DNA of 64,000 nucleotides from Sinonovacula constricta (Eukaryota > Mollusca > Bivalvia > Cardiida > Solecurtidae). Position 1 is the first letter of the stretch. The number at the start of each line of letters is the position of its first letter. Of the stretch, positions 1 to 11,275 are shown piece after piece. The DNA lies in contig CM017556.1 of the NCBI GenBank assembly GCA_007844125.1, forward strand, positions 84,426,864 through 84,490,863, written 5' to 3'. A program made the translations under genes and the position numbers. The notes beneath the pieces were generated by a model, which saw only the letters and a list, made by a program, of their open reading frames with translations, did no database searches and was not told where the DNA came from.

Positions 1-239
1 TAAATGCCCCCGTAAGCCAATGGACTGTTCTAAGAATGGATTTTATTAAACCATTGGTCATTGAATTATCTCCTTAATTAGAGCTCACATCGAATCTTAA
101 ATGCAACCTCCCTTATTATTCGTGCAACATGCATGTATATGGCTTATTCTTTCTTTATCAGTTTTGAGACGACTCTTAAATTATAATTGTCAAAATATCA
201 AGTATTAAACATTTAACAAACGGATCAAAAAGGGAATAA

Positions 240-695
240 AATCATAGGAATGAAATCAAAGGAATATAATCATGGGGCGCAGTCATAGGAACGCAGTCAG
301 AGGAACGGAATCATAGAACGCTATCACAGGAACACATTCAAAGGGACGCAATAATTGGAACGCTATCATAGGAACGCAATTAAAAGGAACACAGTCATGT
401 GGACGCTATAATAGGAACGCATTCAAAGGGACGCAACAACTGGGATGCTATGATAGGAACACATTCAAAGGGACGCAACAACTGGGACGCTATCATAGGA
501 ACGCAATTGAAAGGAACGCAGTCATGGTGACGCTATGATAGGAACGCATTCAAAGGGACGCAACAACTGGGACGCTCTCATAGGAACTAAATTTAAAGGA
601 TCGCAATCATGTGCCGCTACGATAGGAACGCATTCAAAATAACGCAATAATGGGGACACTATCATAAGTGCGTAATCAAAGAAACGCAATAATCG
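240..695. repeat. 14-bp minisatellite array
   Basis: About 30 tandem degenerate copies of a roughly 14-bp unit close to GGAACGCAATCATA, with variants such as GGGACGCAACAACT and GGAACGCATTCAAA. Some variants recur in the same order, giving a loose higher-order period of about 70-85 bp. The open frame on the minus strand across 522-716 is a by-product of the repeat and is not called as a gene. Confidence 0.9.
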
Positions 696-1675
696 CTTAT
701 AATATTTTTTTCTCATTTAAAACCCCACAAACAAATGCTTTATTATTTCCTTAAATGCTAAAAAAAATATTCTCATAAATGGATTAGAAACATACCACAC
801 ATGTCAATTTTTTTTATGTAAGCAACTACTTCAATCGAACTTTGGCAACAAACTGTTAACTCTTATCAGGTTATCGTGAATTTCGCCTTTAGCTATTGAT
901 CAACGCAGTAAATTGTGGGTAATCCCCGGAATTAGCCAAGATCACTTCTAGATCTGCGCGCCCTTGTTACCATTATGTGACAACAACCCGGCGGGATATA
1001 AAGTCGAGCCCCCCACTCTATAGCTACCAGCCCCAAGCAGTGGAATGAGCATATGTTAACTCTATACCGGCTAAGAAAACGTTCGTCGGACATAGACGAA
1101 TACTTCTAGACTAATAGTTCACAGTACTCATAGGGATATAAACATACAAAATGACAATAAAATAATGCGACATGACAGTTACACAAATAATGAGTCGAAT
1201 CTTAAGTTGGCAAACATAAATTTAAAGCCATTAAATACTGAATAAAGGTTGCAGTAATTTCATTAATTTATAAGCAGGGCAGGATTTTACTGACCTGGGA
1301 ATCATAAAACAATGATCGTATTTGCCACAATTTATGTTAGGTTTCAAGACCCTATTAAAGCATCGGCATAGTAAAAAACGACATTTTGCCAGCTGTGTTT
1401 ATGCACGTGACCACTCGTATCCATACAGCACGTCCCGATAGTTTTATTTTGAAAATAACGATTGGCTAATTTTTAGATTTCAGTTTTTTGTTCAAAGATA
1501 ATCTGGTTCCGATTTTGATAACAATACATAAAATATTTTGAAAGAATGCATTATTATGCTGATTGTATACCAGTGTTCTGTGCTTGGTTTTTTTAACACA
1601 TGAATATATTACTACAATCATGTGTGTAAATATCGTATATGTTTTCTATTTAACTATGTTTCTAACTGTACCTAA
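696..1675. other. non-coding AT-rich stretch
   Basis: No long ORF, RNA gene or recognised repeat is seen. A short GC-richer patch near 950-1020 has no recognisable content. Confidence 0.6.
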
Positions 1676-2160
1676 GGTGGTATCCGACCAAATATTTTTT
1701 TCTCAAATAACGAAATAAGTCATTGTTTCGTGAAAAGGTTTTACAAAATTGTGTTCATTGATGCCCTAGATCTGTGTGAACACTGAAGCATAAATCCGCT
1801 TTCGTCGTTGCAAACAGGAATTTCCTAGTTGAGCCACGCTGCAGAGAAAGCTATTTTTAAACTAAGAAAACAAGGTGACAAGTTACTTTTGAGAACGCTT
1901 TATATCACCATCCGGGTAGTCCACGCTGACGTCGGTATCTATTTTTAGCGGGGATCACTATCGTGATTATTTATAGATTTGGAAAGACTGAACATTAAGA
2001 GTGACCCTTTTCGAATGTCTTACAATTCAGTTGGTGTTTAAACTCGTCTTTACTTAAACTAAAGTATGAGTTTATGCAGAAAAATTTCACACATTTCCCC
2101 AAACCTTGAAAATATCTTGTTACATGCACTTGATGTAGGTCAACTGTTCGATACCACCAT
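1676..2160 (-). mobile_element. TTAA-type MITE copy (reverse)
   Basis: Begins GGTGGTATCCGAC and ends with the inverse GTTCGATACCACC. It is flanked by CTAA on both sides (1672-1675 and 2161-2164), probably a decayed TTAA. The interior holds the family core (GACGTCGGTATCTATTTTTAGC-like, then the GCCACGCTGCAG block) in reverse orientation. It has no coding capacity, and the 81-aa ORF inside is a shadow. Confidence 0.85.
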
Positions 2161-2164
2161 CTAA

Positions 2165-4173
2165 ACAGTACAGTAAAATTTAACAAATTGTAATCTTTTA
2201 CTTGCATAGGAATAAAATTGAACATTACGGTTGTTATCAATGCTAAATGGGTATTTTAATGCTATTTACAACATTATATACTGAATATTATCTTGATATC
2301 CATTGCAAAATATATATCTATGAAAATTACCTCAAAGTATTGGAATTTTTTTCTCTAAGTGGATGACCTCGTTACAGAGGAAAAGTTCTAGAAGAACCAC
2401 AGGTGGTCCTTTTAGCGAGGTTTCTATGTTGATTAAACGTTCTACTTATCGTTCAGGGTCTTTTTAATTTGGTTGTAAAATTGTACGCGACAGAAGTCAC
2501 GTTGAACGGCTTTATGTTTAATATTAACCTTCGGCTTTTTTATGTTTTTGTTGTTTTCCATATATACAGCGCACCGAAGGTCAGCTGGAAAAAATTCCCT
2601 CGATAGGTCCTGACTGAGCAGTCGTCCGAGCTGCAGGGCGGCGACTCTACTTCCCGGACGCGGGCCCCCAAGGTCAGAACAATCGCACTGCTTTAAGCAA
2701 AAGAGGATAATTGATGTACTAGAAATTATAAATGTATTCAAAAGAGATCGATATGTACTTAGCTGTAAATCAGCAATATGTATTTAGCTGCTGGTCCTAT
2801 AATAAAACGTTATTTATCCTTTATTACATTTTGGCCAAAGCTAATTCCAGTATGCTTAATACTAATGAGTACACGATAGAAACATTTACTTAGCTGTTGC
2901 TTTTGTGATACGATTTTTCTTTTCATTTCGACCCAGGTCTGTACTTACTTTTACTTACACTTGACTCGTTTAGCAAAAATTGGTGCATAGTAAGTGTTAG
3001 TAGATTTTGTACAGTGATGGATCCGGTGGTGGGGGGTGGGTGGTGTTGTGGATTGCACCCCCCCCCCCACACACACACACACACACACCACCCAGGTAAA
3101 AGAGTAGAGTTGTGAAAACACACACATGTAAGCTTAAAAAAATAATAAGGTTTTAAAGTAAATATTGTCTATTGACTGCTAATTTCGAAGCTAGGGTCCC
3201 TTACTGTGTATATATGTCTAGTATTTACTGCGATAACGGATCTTGATTCCCCAACATACGCGCGTGTATGTTATTTCAAAGCTCATGATTATTTTGATAG
3301 AAAGAATTTCACGACTTTGAGCCGTTTTTTTAAATTTTGTGAAGTTTTCAGGAGAATTACCGCCCTTTCGTCAGCTCAGTCAAAATTCCACTGTGTATCC
3401 ATTATATATCCATTATATACATATACTGGCTCTGGATTTTGAAAAGGATAACTTAAGGTGCGGTATTTTAGTTCATACAAAAATTATCAGAATTGCTATG
3501 GTTAGACACCCATATTGTTAGTCATAACTTAGCCCAGTTGAATTTGCTTGATTTTTAAATATAATTTAACGCAACGAAGAATACCACTAAATAATAATAA
3601 TAATAATATATATTTCGAATCTTACGGGGAAAGCGATATTTAATTGCATAATTTTGTGACCGATTTACTGTTATTAAACACTTTTTACTCGTAGAGATTA
3701 AGGATAATATTGTTATTTTAGTTATTCGAGTGTTTAAAGCCAAGCGATTTTAAACTCCCAGTGTCTGGTTCTAAAAATAGATAACTGATGCGTATGCAGA
3801 GATATGATCCACCTCCCTGTAATCATGTTTGTGACGTAACAAGCAACTTTAAACAAGACCTTTCAAATTAATCCCATCTCTGATTTAATTTATGGATCAA
3901 AATGCCGGAAATTACCTTTAAGTCACATTGAACTTTAAATGTCAAATCTAATTGGACAACTATTTTACTGAAGAATATGAACAAAATATTTAACAGTTTT
4001 CTGTCATTCAATAAAAAATAAGTACCCATTAAACATAGAAACAAGTATAACGATTCAATTACAATTATTAAATAACTATACGTTATTAGTCCTATAAAAA
4101 AGCTCATGCAACGTTCAATAACACGACGGCCTGCTTTAAAACAGTGCCAATATCTATATAACGTTTTCGGCCT
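2165..4173. other. non-coding stretch with SINE scrap and C/CA tract
   Basis: No gene is supported. At about 2567-2595 (minus) a fragment GCGCACCGAAGGTCAGCTGG matches the body of SINE family F1. At 3058-3088 a run of C is followed by (AC)n. The ORFs at 2442, 2923, 3206 and 3868 have no recognisable domains. Confidence 0.6.
3058..3088. repeat. poly-C / (AC)n microsatellite
   Basis: Eleven C residues run directly into about ten AC dinucleotides. Confidence 0.95.
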
Positions 4174-4182
4174 TGAGCCATT

Positions 4183-4682
4183 CAAACTCCGCACAGGGTT
4201 TACGACATCGCTACGCTGGCTTAAAACCACTGCCATCATACAAAATCACGTGACGATAGTCAGATCGGCCGTAACCAACAGGCAGATTAGCTATGACGTC
4301 TTTGCCTGCCAACAGAGACTGCAGACACTCGATCTGTTTGGGTTTCGCTTTTATGGAGGAGTCAAACTCCGTTATTACTTTGTGAATTTCTTCAACAGTA
4401 TTTATTGATTGTTTACATTGAACCGGTGTAACACTGAAATTTCGCCCTTGGCGAAAGGACGGAAATGGCCGAGTTGTTACGATTGTAGTGATAAATGCAT
4501 TCTTTTCTTTTTCTTTATCGTTAGAATGTGTTTTTTTCATCCATTATTAGTCGTTTTTCTAACATATACATTCATTCCGATTGTCATTTTACTGAACAAA
4601 AATTAAAAGTAAAAAAAATCATTTATGTGTGGTAGCAGAGATTCTCCTTACTGAAAGGGGGAGATCACTGCGTTGGAGATTG
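4183..4682 (-). mobile_element. 500-bp element with 9-bp TSD carrying helicase fragment, copy 1
   Basis: Bounded by exact 9-bp direct repeats TGAGCCATT (4174-4182 and 4683-4691). The termini are short imperfect inverted repeats, CAAACTCC on the left and CAATCTCC read inward from the right. The interior matches 18172-18675 over almost its whole length. Nine-bp TSDs fit a Mutator-like transposase. The element has no transposase, so it would be non-autonomous; a retroposed origin is less likely because there is no A-tail. The minus strand carries a RecQ-like coding fragment, described separately. Confidence 0.85.
4211..4540 (-). pseudogene. RecQ-like helicase N-terminal fragment inside mobile element
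   Basis: A 109-codon open frame. Its second half reads KPKQIECLQSLLAGKDVIA followed by LPVGYGRS. This matches the start of superfamily-2 RecQ-like helicases: a Q-motif-like segment with an invariant Gln, then a Walker A loop usually written LPTGxGKS. Here the catalytic Lys of motif I is replaced by Arg. The frame stops about 18 residues after the loop, before motifs Ia-VI, so no functional helicase can be made. The N-terminal 50 residues are Lys-, Ser- and Thr-rich and unrecognised. I read it as a captured first exon or gene fragment inside a transposon. Whether it is transcribed is unknown. Confidence 0.65.
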
Positions 4683-4691
4683 TGAGCCATT

Positions 4692-5212
4692 ACGACTGCC
4701 CTCAGACAAATAACAGGGCCAATATCAACTCACTTATTTATTGACATATAATATTAACCCTTGTTTTGCTACATTTATTTATAACATGTTTATAAACAAG
4801 CATCAGGGGCCATATTCACAAAACACCTCTTTTACTTTTTCTGACTGAACATAAGATTGTTTTTAAATCTTAAAACATTTCTTTTTAGATACAAGAACAT
4901 TTCTTTCTAGTATTTTTTGAATTAAGAAATAAGTGATAACCACTCCGGGAATTAATAATGACATTTGCTATTATCAAACAGTGTCTTCGAATGATTCGGA
5001 AGCTTTGAAGGAAAATATTGAATCAAAACTGAAAATTAAATGTTCGAAATGTGTTTGTGTTCTAGATCTGTGTTGTTTTTTTATAGTTAGTCTTCATTTT
5101 GGTAACATGCTACATAAAAATGATCATATGCTTAGTAGAGGTCAATATTATCAAAAATTATCAGAATGCCTCAAATTCAAAGGATACATAATACAAGTAA
5201 ATACTAATGTTG
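4692..5212. other. non-coding stretch
   Basis: AT-rich. From about 4806 a GGGGCCATATTCACAAAACA motif resembles the termini of the small MITE pair near 56151-56858, but no second terminus is clear. The 97-aa ORF at 4933 has no recognisable features. Confidence 0.5.
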
Positions 5213-5310
5213 AGGTCGATATGTAGTTTTGCGGACCTGGGTAGTGTGATATCGACCTCGGACTTCATCCTCGGTCGATATCTACTACTAAGGTCTTCAA
5301 AACTATATAC
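5213..5310. repeat. imperfect inverted repeat around GGTCGATAT
   Basis: GAGGTCGATAT recurs inverted as ATATCGACCTC. Further out, TAGTTTTGCGGACCT pairs with AGGTCTTCAAAACTA, so the segment can fold on itself. Function unknown. Confidence 0.6.
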
Positions 5311-5335
5311 ATATACGATACATAGTTAATGCTTA

Positions 5336-5725
5336 CAGGCGCGTATCTGGACCGTTTTCGAAGTTACGCACAATTACAAGGGAAATAACCTTTGTAGTAC
5401 CGGTAATACTTTTTAATATATTCGGTTCTTTTCTTATGAGTAACAGGTAAAATGCGGACATGCGAGAAACTTAACGCAAAATATGAACGACTAAAATCCT
5501 GACGTGTAAAAGTTTAATCATTTAAACCTTTTTAAATTCATTGGTGTGGTAATTTATAAAATATTTATAAAATTTTATAAAATAGAAACTACGGAAATAA
5601 AATATATCATTTCTAACCCGGGTTAGGCATCGACTTTCTGAGTGTTTTTGGTACTTTTAGATTTTTGATTTTTCGAACGGAAGTTACGCACGTGCGTAAA
5701 GTGCGTAATGGCAGAAATGCGCCTG
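5336..5725. mobile_element. hAT-type MITE, 8-bp TSD
   Basis: A 390-bp element with termini CAGGCGCGTATCTGG and, read inward from the other end, CAGGCGCATTTCTGC. It is flanked by exact 8-bp duplications AATGCTTA (5328-5335 and 5726-5733). An 8-bp TSD and CAGG ends are typical of hAT elements. A palindromic ACGCACGTGCGT motif lies near the right end. The sequence matches 28819-29180 in reverse orientation. It has no coding capacity. Confidence 0.92.
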
Positions 5726-6089
5726 AATGCTTACAATTTCGTGCGTGGGTAGCAATATGTATTAATATATTGCAAGGCAAGAGAGCGTGTAGATCTTGAT
5801 TAGATACAATTCCAACAAAAATGACTAATTTGGATCTTCATTATATGTCTAAGCTTGGTCAACTCGGTCATAACAGGCTAGGAACTGACAGCATTATATT
5901 CTCATTTACAGGTGGCATCATTATATAATATACACATAATATATATTGAATATAATTTATATTATTATGCTATGGTGTGTAGATATATATGCAATTTTTG
6001 TCTATTTGAACACCGACCTGGTCGATCACTTTTACTTCAGAAGAATCTAGGCTTGTTTAAGTACAAACATTTGGAGATTTAGTAGTTAA

Positions 6090-6592
6090 AGGTGGTAGCC
6101 GGCAGTTTGTCTAAATTTAATATATGTAACAATACATTACCCCTGCTTTAGGAGATTTTAAGCATAATTTGTGCATAAAATCATATATTATTATAAAATA
6201 AGACGGTTTTGAACATTGATTATATTGTTAGACAATACACAATAAAACACTTGAAAAGTTAAAAAAAAATCCAAATCTATAAATAATCATAATAGTGATT
6301 TCTGCTAAAATAGATATCGACATCAGAGCGAATTACCCGAATGACGATACAACGTAATCTCAAAAGTAACTTGTCACGTGGTTTTCTTAGTTAAAAACAG
6401 TTATTTATCTCTGTAGCGTGGCTCAGATAGGAAATACCTGTTTGCAGTGAGGACTGAGGATTTATGTTTCACAGTTTACTTTGATATAGGGCATCAATGA
6501 GCGGCATTTTGCAAAATCTTTTTAGGTAACAATAACTTATTTGGCCACTTGAGAAAAAAAATCAGTTTGGTCCAAACTGTTGGATACCATCT
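6090..6592 (+). mobile_element. TTAA-type MITE copy (forward)
   Basis: A 503-bp copy flanked by TTAA (6086-6089 and 6593-6596). The left terminus is AGGTGGTAGCCGGCAGTTTG and the right terminus is the inverse AAACTGTTGGATACCATCT. The family core with GACATCAGAGCGAATTACCC is present in the middle. It is non-coding. Confidence 0.92.
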
Positions 6593-7406
6593 TTAATAAG
6601 TTTTAATAAATATTGAAACTTCTCGTTTTGTAAATACATCGATTATTCGATGGCGGGTCGGGATAATTGCTCTTCAGAATGAATTATGTCGGTTAACGAT
6701 CAAAAGAAACTTGACAGAGACTTAAGACAGTTCAAGAGGGGTATTATCCGCCATATCGAAACAATAAAGCTACATTTCCCATAGCTCAAAACCGCATTCA
6801 AGTATATGGTCGGCTCTTGTATTCTCAAAACAAATCAATCAAATATTGAATGGACAAAGCTTATCAAAGTTTGTGTAGGAAAATAAGTTCAATTTGATAT
6901 TGAGCGGGTAGAGCTTGTTGAAGTGCGTAGGAATTTCGACTTTGAAAAGTTGTTCTTAAAGTAATGTATGTGTGAGCATTCAGCGACGAACTTTTTTATT
7001 CGACAAGAAATCGAATAGATAACTTCAGTAGTAAGGCGGGTTTTCGTCAATTTATAGCCGTAATTTTTAAGGTATTTTTTTGTCAATTATTTGAACAAAA
7101 ACATCCCAGTTAAAACATAACAATATTTAATGAACAAAGTCCAAATCATATACTATTTTGTAACATTTTTGTACACACAGTTCCATAGTTTCTCTCATGC
7201 ATGAACAAATAAGGAAAATATCAACGCTTTATGTTCTTTAATCCACTTCTGAAAAAAAAACAATCCACAAATCAAAAGTGCAGTTTTTGCGAAAAATCCC
7301 AATAGCACGGGAATAAGTAGAGTTCACAAATTTGCGTGAAAAACAAGAACAAACAACAGCATATGGATGACGCAGGAGTTTGGAATACATACATACTAGT
7401 ATAAGC

Positions 7407-7408
<2 letters not shown>

Positions 7409-7465
<57 letters not shown>
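7409..7465. repeat. (TA)n microsatellite
   Basis: An uninterrupted TA run of about 55 bp. The surrounding 78-aa ORF is an artefact of the repeat. Confidence 0.97.
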
Positions 7466-7467
<2 letters not shown>

Positions 7468-8274
7468 CTTATACTCTTATAAGTAGAACGATTACATACT
7501 CAAATATGAAAGATTATGTTAAGTTACAAAAGACTAACACATTAGTATCGTATACGTGTCAATTTAGTCACTTGACTGATAAATTACCTTATTACCGTTT
7601 TATATTATACATTTAAATATCATGATTAGCTATGGTATAATTGTTTTTTCCTCATTGTCCGCTGATATTGTATGGATGCATTGTTTACCAATACGTACTT
7701 GTTTTACTTAAATAGACCCAATGAGTGACATTAATGAATAGTCTCCTCTGAATAATTCCTAAATGCGAGTAGCTCCTTTCATTTGTTTTACTCGGTTTTT
7801 ATGCTTGTGCTGTTTGGAGTGTATGTTGACTTTTTTGTCTTTCTTTTGATACCCAGGTTAACCATCACGAACACTTCCCTTTTCTTGTTAAAATAACATA
7901 TCTCTATAAGTGGTTAAATGGATTTTAAGTTTATATTTATGCAAAAGTAAGAAAGTTTACTGTTTGTAATTGCAATACATACACAGGAACTGTTACAGTT
8001 ACATTTGGCTTTCATGTGAATACCTTTGTTCTGTCCCTATATAAATTTTGGTATATGTTGCATTGCTCATAAGACTTTGTCATATATTTTTATTAATAAC
8101 TAAATCTTTAAATGTTTGTACTTGAACAAGCCTTGTTTCTTCCGAATTAAAAGTGATCGACCTGGTCAGTGTTTAAATAGAAAAGGTGTACACTCCATAA
8201 CATACCAATGTATGTTAAATTTAATGTATACAAATGAAATTGCCTCGTAGGTTCGAGTCGCAGTCGCGACATAA

Positions 8275-9215
8275 AGTAGGCTAGCAATGTTAGTAGATAA
8301 GCAATTGCAATATAGCAGAAATGTCAATAGATTGGCAATGCAAATCGACTTAACGTGTAAAACGATTAGTTATGCTAATAGGCTAGCAATGTAAATAGAT
8401 TAGCAATGCAAATCGACTGAAAGTGTAAAACGATTAGTTATGCTAATAGGCTACCAATGTAAATAGATTGGCAATGCAAATCGACTGAAAGTGTAAAACG
8501 ATTAGTTATGCTAAAAGGCTACCAATGTAAATAGATTAGCAATGCAAATCGACTGAAAGTGTAAAAAAGATTAGCAATGCCAATAGGCTAGCAATGTAAA
8601 TAGATTAGCAATGCAAATCAACTGAAAGTGTAAAAAAGATTAGCAATGCCAATAGGCTAGCAATGTAAATAGATTAGCAATGCAAATCAACTGAAAGTGT
8701 AAAAAAGATTAGCTATGCTAATAGGCTAGCAATGTAAATAGATTAGCAATGCAAATCGACTGAAAGTGTAAAAAAGATTAGCAATGCCAATAGGCTAGCA
8801 ATGTAAATACTTTTACGATGCAAACAGACTATCAATGTAAAAATATTCAAATGTAAATATACTAGCAATGTCAATAGATTAGCAATGCCAGTAAGCTAGC
8901 AGTGCAAATAAATTCGCAATGCCAGTAAGCTAGCAATGTAAATAAATTAGCAATGCCAATAGATTAGCCAAGCCAGAAAGCTAGCAATGTAAATAAATTA
9001 GCAATGCCAGTAAGCTAGCAATGTAAATAAATTAGCAATGCCAATAGATTAGCCTGCCAGAAAGCTAGCAATGTAAATAAATTAGCAATGCCAATGGATT
9101 AGCCATGCCAGAAAGCTAGCAATGTAAATAAATTAGCAATGCCAATGGATTAGCCATGCCAGAAAGCTAGCAATGTAAATAAATTAGCAATGCCAATAGA
9201 TTAGCAATGTCAATA
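8275..9215. repeat. 17-bp-based minisatellite with higher-order units
   Basis: The basic unit is about 17 bp, for example AATAGATTAGCAATGCA or AATAGGCTAGCAATGTA. In the left half four variants form a 68-69-bp higher-order unit repeated about seven times. After about 8800 the array changes to a 51-bp higher-order unit of three variants, including AGAAAGCTAGCAATGTA. Confidence 0.95.
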
Positions 9216-10044
9216 AAATATTCATATGTAGATAAAGACAGATTATAGCAGGTCGCATATACTGATATGACCGCTATTTTCTTTGACTCGCGAGATGCCT
9301 TGATTGTAATACTAATAGTTCTTGACAGACGAAGATCGTTAAATTTCAATGTAGGTGCTATGTAAAGAAAGTTTCAGAATTCTGTTTAGTCATCTTTACA
9401 TAGATATTTCAGTCTTACATCTTTTACTTCATTTTCTGACTTGACCGTCACCTTCACTTTAAAAACCTTGAACGTTATGTTTGATTTAATAATTTGGCCT
9501 TCTGCAATCACGTATTGTCGGTATTTATACATATTTAAACATAAATACGGTCACATGTTATGATTCGCAGTAATGTAACAAGGCAGCCATATAGCAATAA
9601 TTAAACGCGATAATTAATACATGAATAACAACAAGTGGGGTGCTGCTTATGGGATGAATTCAAACGCATTTTAAGACAGTCGGTTTTACCTGGATTTTGC
9701 GAAAGTGGCCGCTTTCAGTAAATTGTAATTCTCTCGCATGGATTTCTTTTTCGTCCGCAAAAGAAACGACAACTGACCTTTAAATATGATAAACACCAAT
9801 TAGCAGAAATAATTGTATTTCTATATGCCAATAAGGGCTGCTAATTGATATAGCAATTCATCGCTGTGATATCTTGTTATTCTACCTAGCAACGATATGT
9901 CTCTATTATCTTAAATTGGAAAAATAAATTTAAACAAAGATAACAATTTTTATCGATGTTCACCGATTGTTACATATAAAGAATTTTGTGCAAATGTGCA
10001 TCAACAAAGCATTGTAGCCACCGATTCAGTGAAAATTACATTTG
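9216..10044. other. non-coding AT-rich stretch
   Basis: No gene or recognised repeat is seen. Confidence 0.6.
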
Positions 10045-10182
10045 AGTGGGTTCGAGTCTCTGTTGCAAGTAGGGTTCTTCTTCCAAGTGACCTGTGGTGC
10101 GCCGGTGGTTCTACTCAGTCCATAATCAGGGACCACCTTTCATCAATAAAAGTGGAACGCCGCTATAATAACCATAATTTTG
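10045..10182 (+). mobile_element. SINE family F1 copy, 5'-truncated
   Basis: Begins in the B-box-like GGGTTCGAGTC and continues through the F1 body (CCTGTGGTGCGCCGGTGGTT, a TCTACTCAG block, then CGCCGCTATAATAACC). The A-box half of the tRNA head is missing or diverged. Confidence 0.75.
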
Positions 10183-10403
10183 TCGTTTTAATGTATGGCA
10201 CAGCAAAATAAGGCAACTCAAACAGTCGAAACAAAAATATTTGAAAATGCTTCATGGTAATTTCCACAAAAGTTATGATGCTATAATAAAAAGTAAAATA
10301 AGGTCAAGCTGCTTTAAAAACACGCACACAGTTAAAACGTTCAGAGGTCAATTAACAAACCAAATAAATAAAGAGAATCTTCACAATTCTGTCTTAATTG
10401 TGA

Positions 10404-10640
10404 TTTGTTTTGTTTATGTAACATCGCACCGACACAATTGTGATCATATTGGCAACGTCCAGCTAATCTAGAGGAAGACCCAAGACTTATGCCTGGGTAG
10501 AACCACCGGCGCACCGCAGGTTAGCTGGACCCCAAGCCCCCCCCCCCCCCAGCCCAGCCCCCCCCCCCCCCACACACACACGCACATACACTTGAAAGTC
10601 CTCGCGCCGACCGGGACTCAAACCCAAGCGGTTAAGATAG
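10404..10640 (-). mobile_element. SINE family F1 copy (reverse) with C tracts
   Basis: The 3' end lies at the left (ACATCGCACCGACACAATTG), then the body (GTAGAACCACCGGCGCACCG, GGTTAGCTGG), and the B-box remnant (GGGACTCAAACCC) at the right. A C-rich insertion of about 45 bp followed by (CA)n (10536-10583) separates body from head. F1 is a Pol III-type SINE with a tRNA-derived head. Confidence 0.8.
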
Positions 10641-11076
10641 TCATTAATTACAAATTTTAATATGTTTTAAAAATAGAAAAATATTGGTTTGTCTACACCT
10701 TTTGAAGCCTAAGAAACAATCTTAAAACGCTCAGGAATATCAAAAACTGTACATATTTTTTTTTCAGAGGTACATGACTCATAGAACCGGGCAAGCCGCA
10801 CTTTCTATGTATTATATGAATACAAAATGAGTGCAAACCCGGATCATAGAATATAAAAATATTTTTATGAGACCTACCAACTTATCAATACAATATTGGT
10901 AATTGTAAGTTATCAATCAACGACCTTTTTTTGTAAGTAATGCTAGAATTCGGTATTTGCCAAATAGCCTGTGGTTGGTCATTCCACAAATGCAAACGCG
11001 AACATTTATAACCAAACGAGGTGTCTGTGCTTATAAACGGTTAAAGAAATTGTCCCAGCTTGTGTACTGGCTCTTT
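10641..11076. other. non-coding AT-rich stretch
   Basis: Nothing recognised. Confidence 0.6.
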
Positions 11077-11275
11077 GGGGCGCCCGTGGCGTAGTGGCAG
11101 AGTCGCTGATTTGTAACTCCTCTTACTTCTTTTTCTCTCACCGCGTGGGTTCAAATCCCGTTCGGGCGAAAGACTTATTGGGAGAAAGTCTTCCAGCTGA
11201 CTTGGTTCTACCTGGACATGTGTCTGGGGTCTTCCTTCACCAAAAAGCTGGACGTTGCTATAATGGCCTTAAAAC
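11077..11275 (+). mobile_element. SINE family F1 copy, near full length
   Basis: The tRNA-like head has an A-box-like TGGCGTAGTGGCAGAGTCG and a B-box-like GGGTTCAAATCCC, closed by CGGGCG against GCGCCCG. The F1 body follows (CTTCCAGCTGACTTGG, then a TGTCTGGGGTCTTCCTTCACC block) and ends near GCTGGACGTTGCTATAATGG. The head is tRNA-like but not a functional tRNA gene, because the anticodon arm carries a long insertion. Confidence 0.85.

Larger units (their letters stand above)
5971..8199. mobile_element. possible 2.2-kb inverted-repeat element
   Basis: About 105-115 bp at 5971-6083 recur in inverted orientation at 8097-8199, sharing blocks such as GGTCGATCACTTTTA and AAGTACAAACATTT. The outer ends read TATGGTGTGTA and TATGGAGTGTA. 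No clear TSD is seen, and the interior has no transposase. It holds a TTAA-type MITE against its left inverted repeat and a (TA)n tract. It may be a deleted DNA transposon or two independent copies of one repeat. Confidence 0.5.

Noticed and set aside
8275..9215. CRISPR-like array
   Set aside because: The repeats are directly adjacent 17-bp units with no unique spacers, and the DNA is clearly eukaryotic.
11077..11170. Functional tRNA genes at SINE heads (also 21628, 47764, 53045)
   Set aside because: A and B boxes are present, but the arms do not fold into a clean cloverleaf and each is followed by the same SINE body, so they are retroposon promoters.
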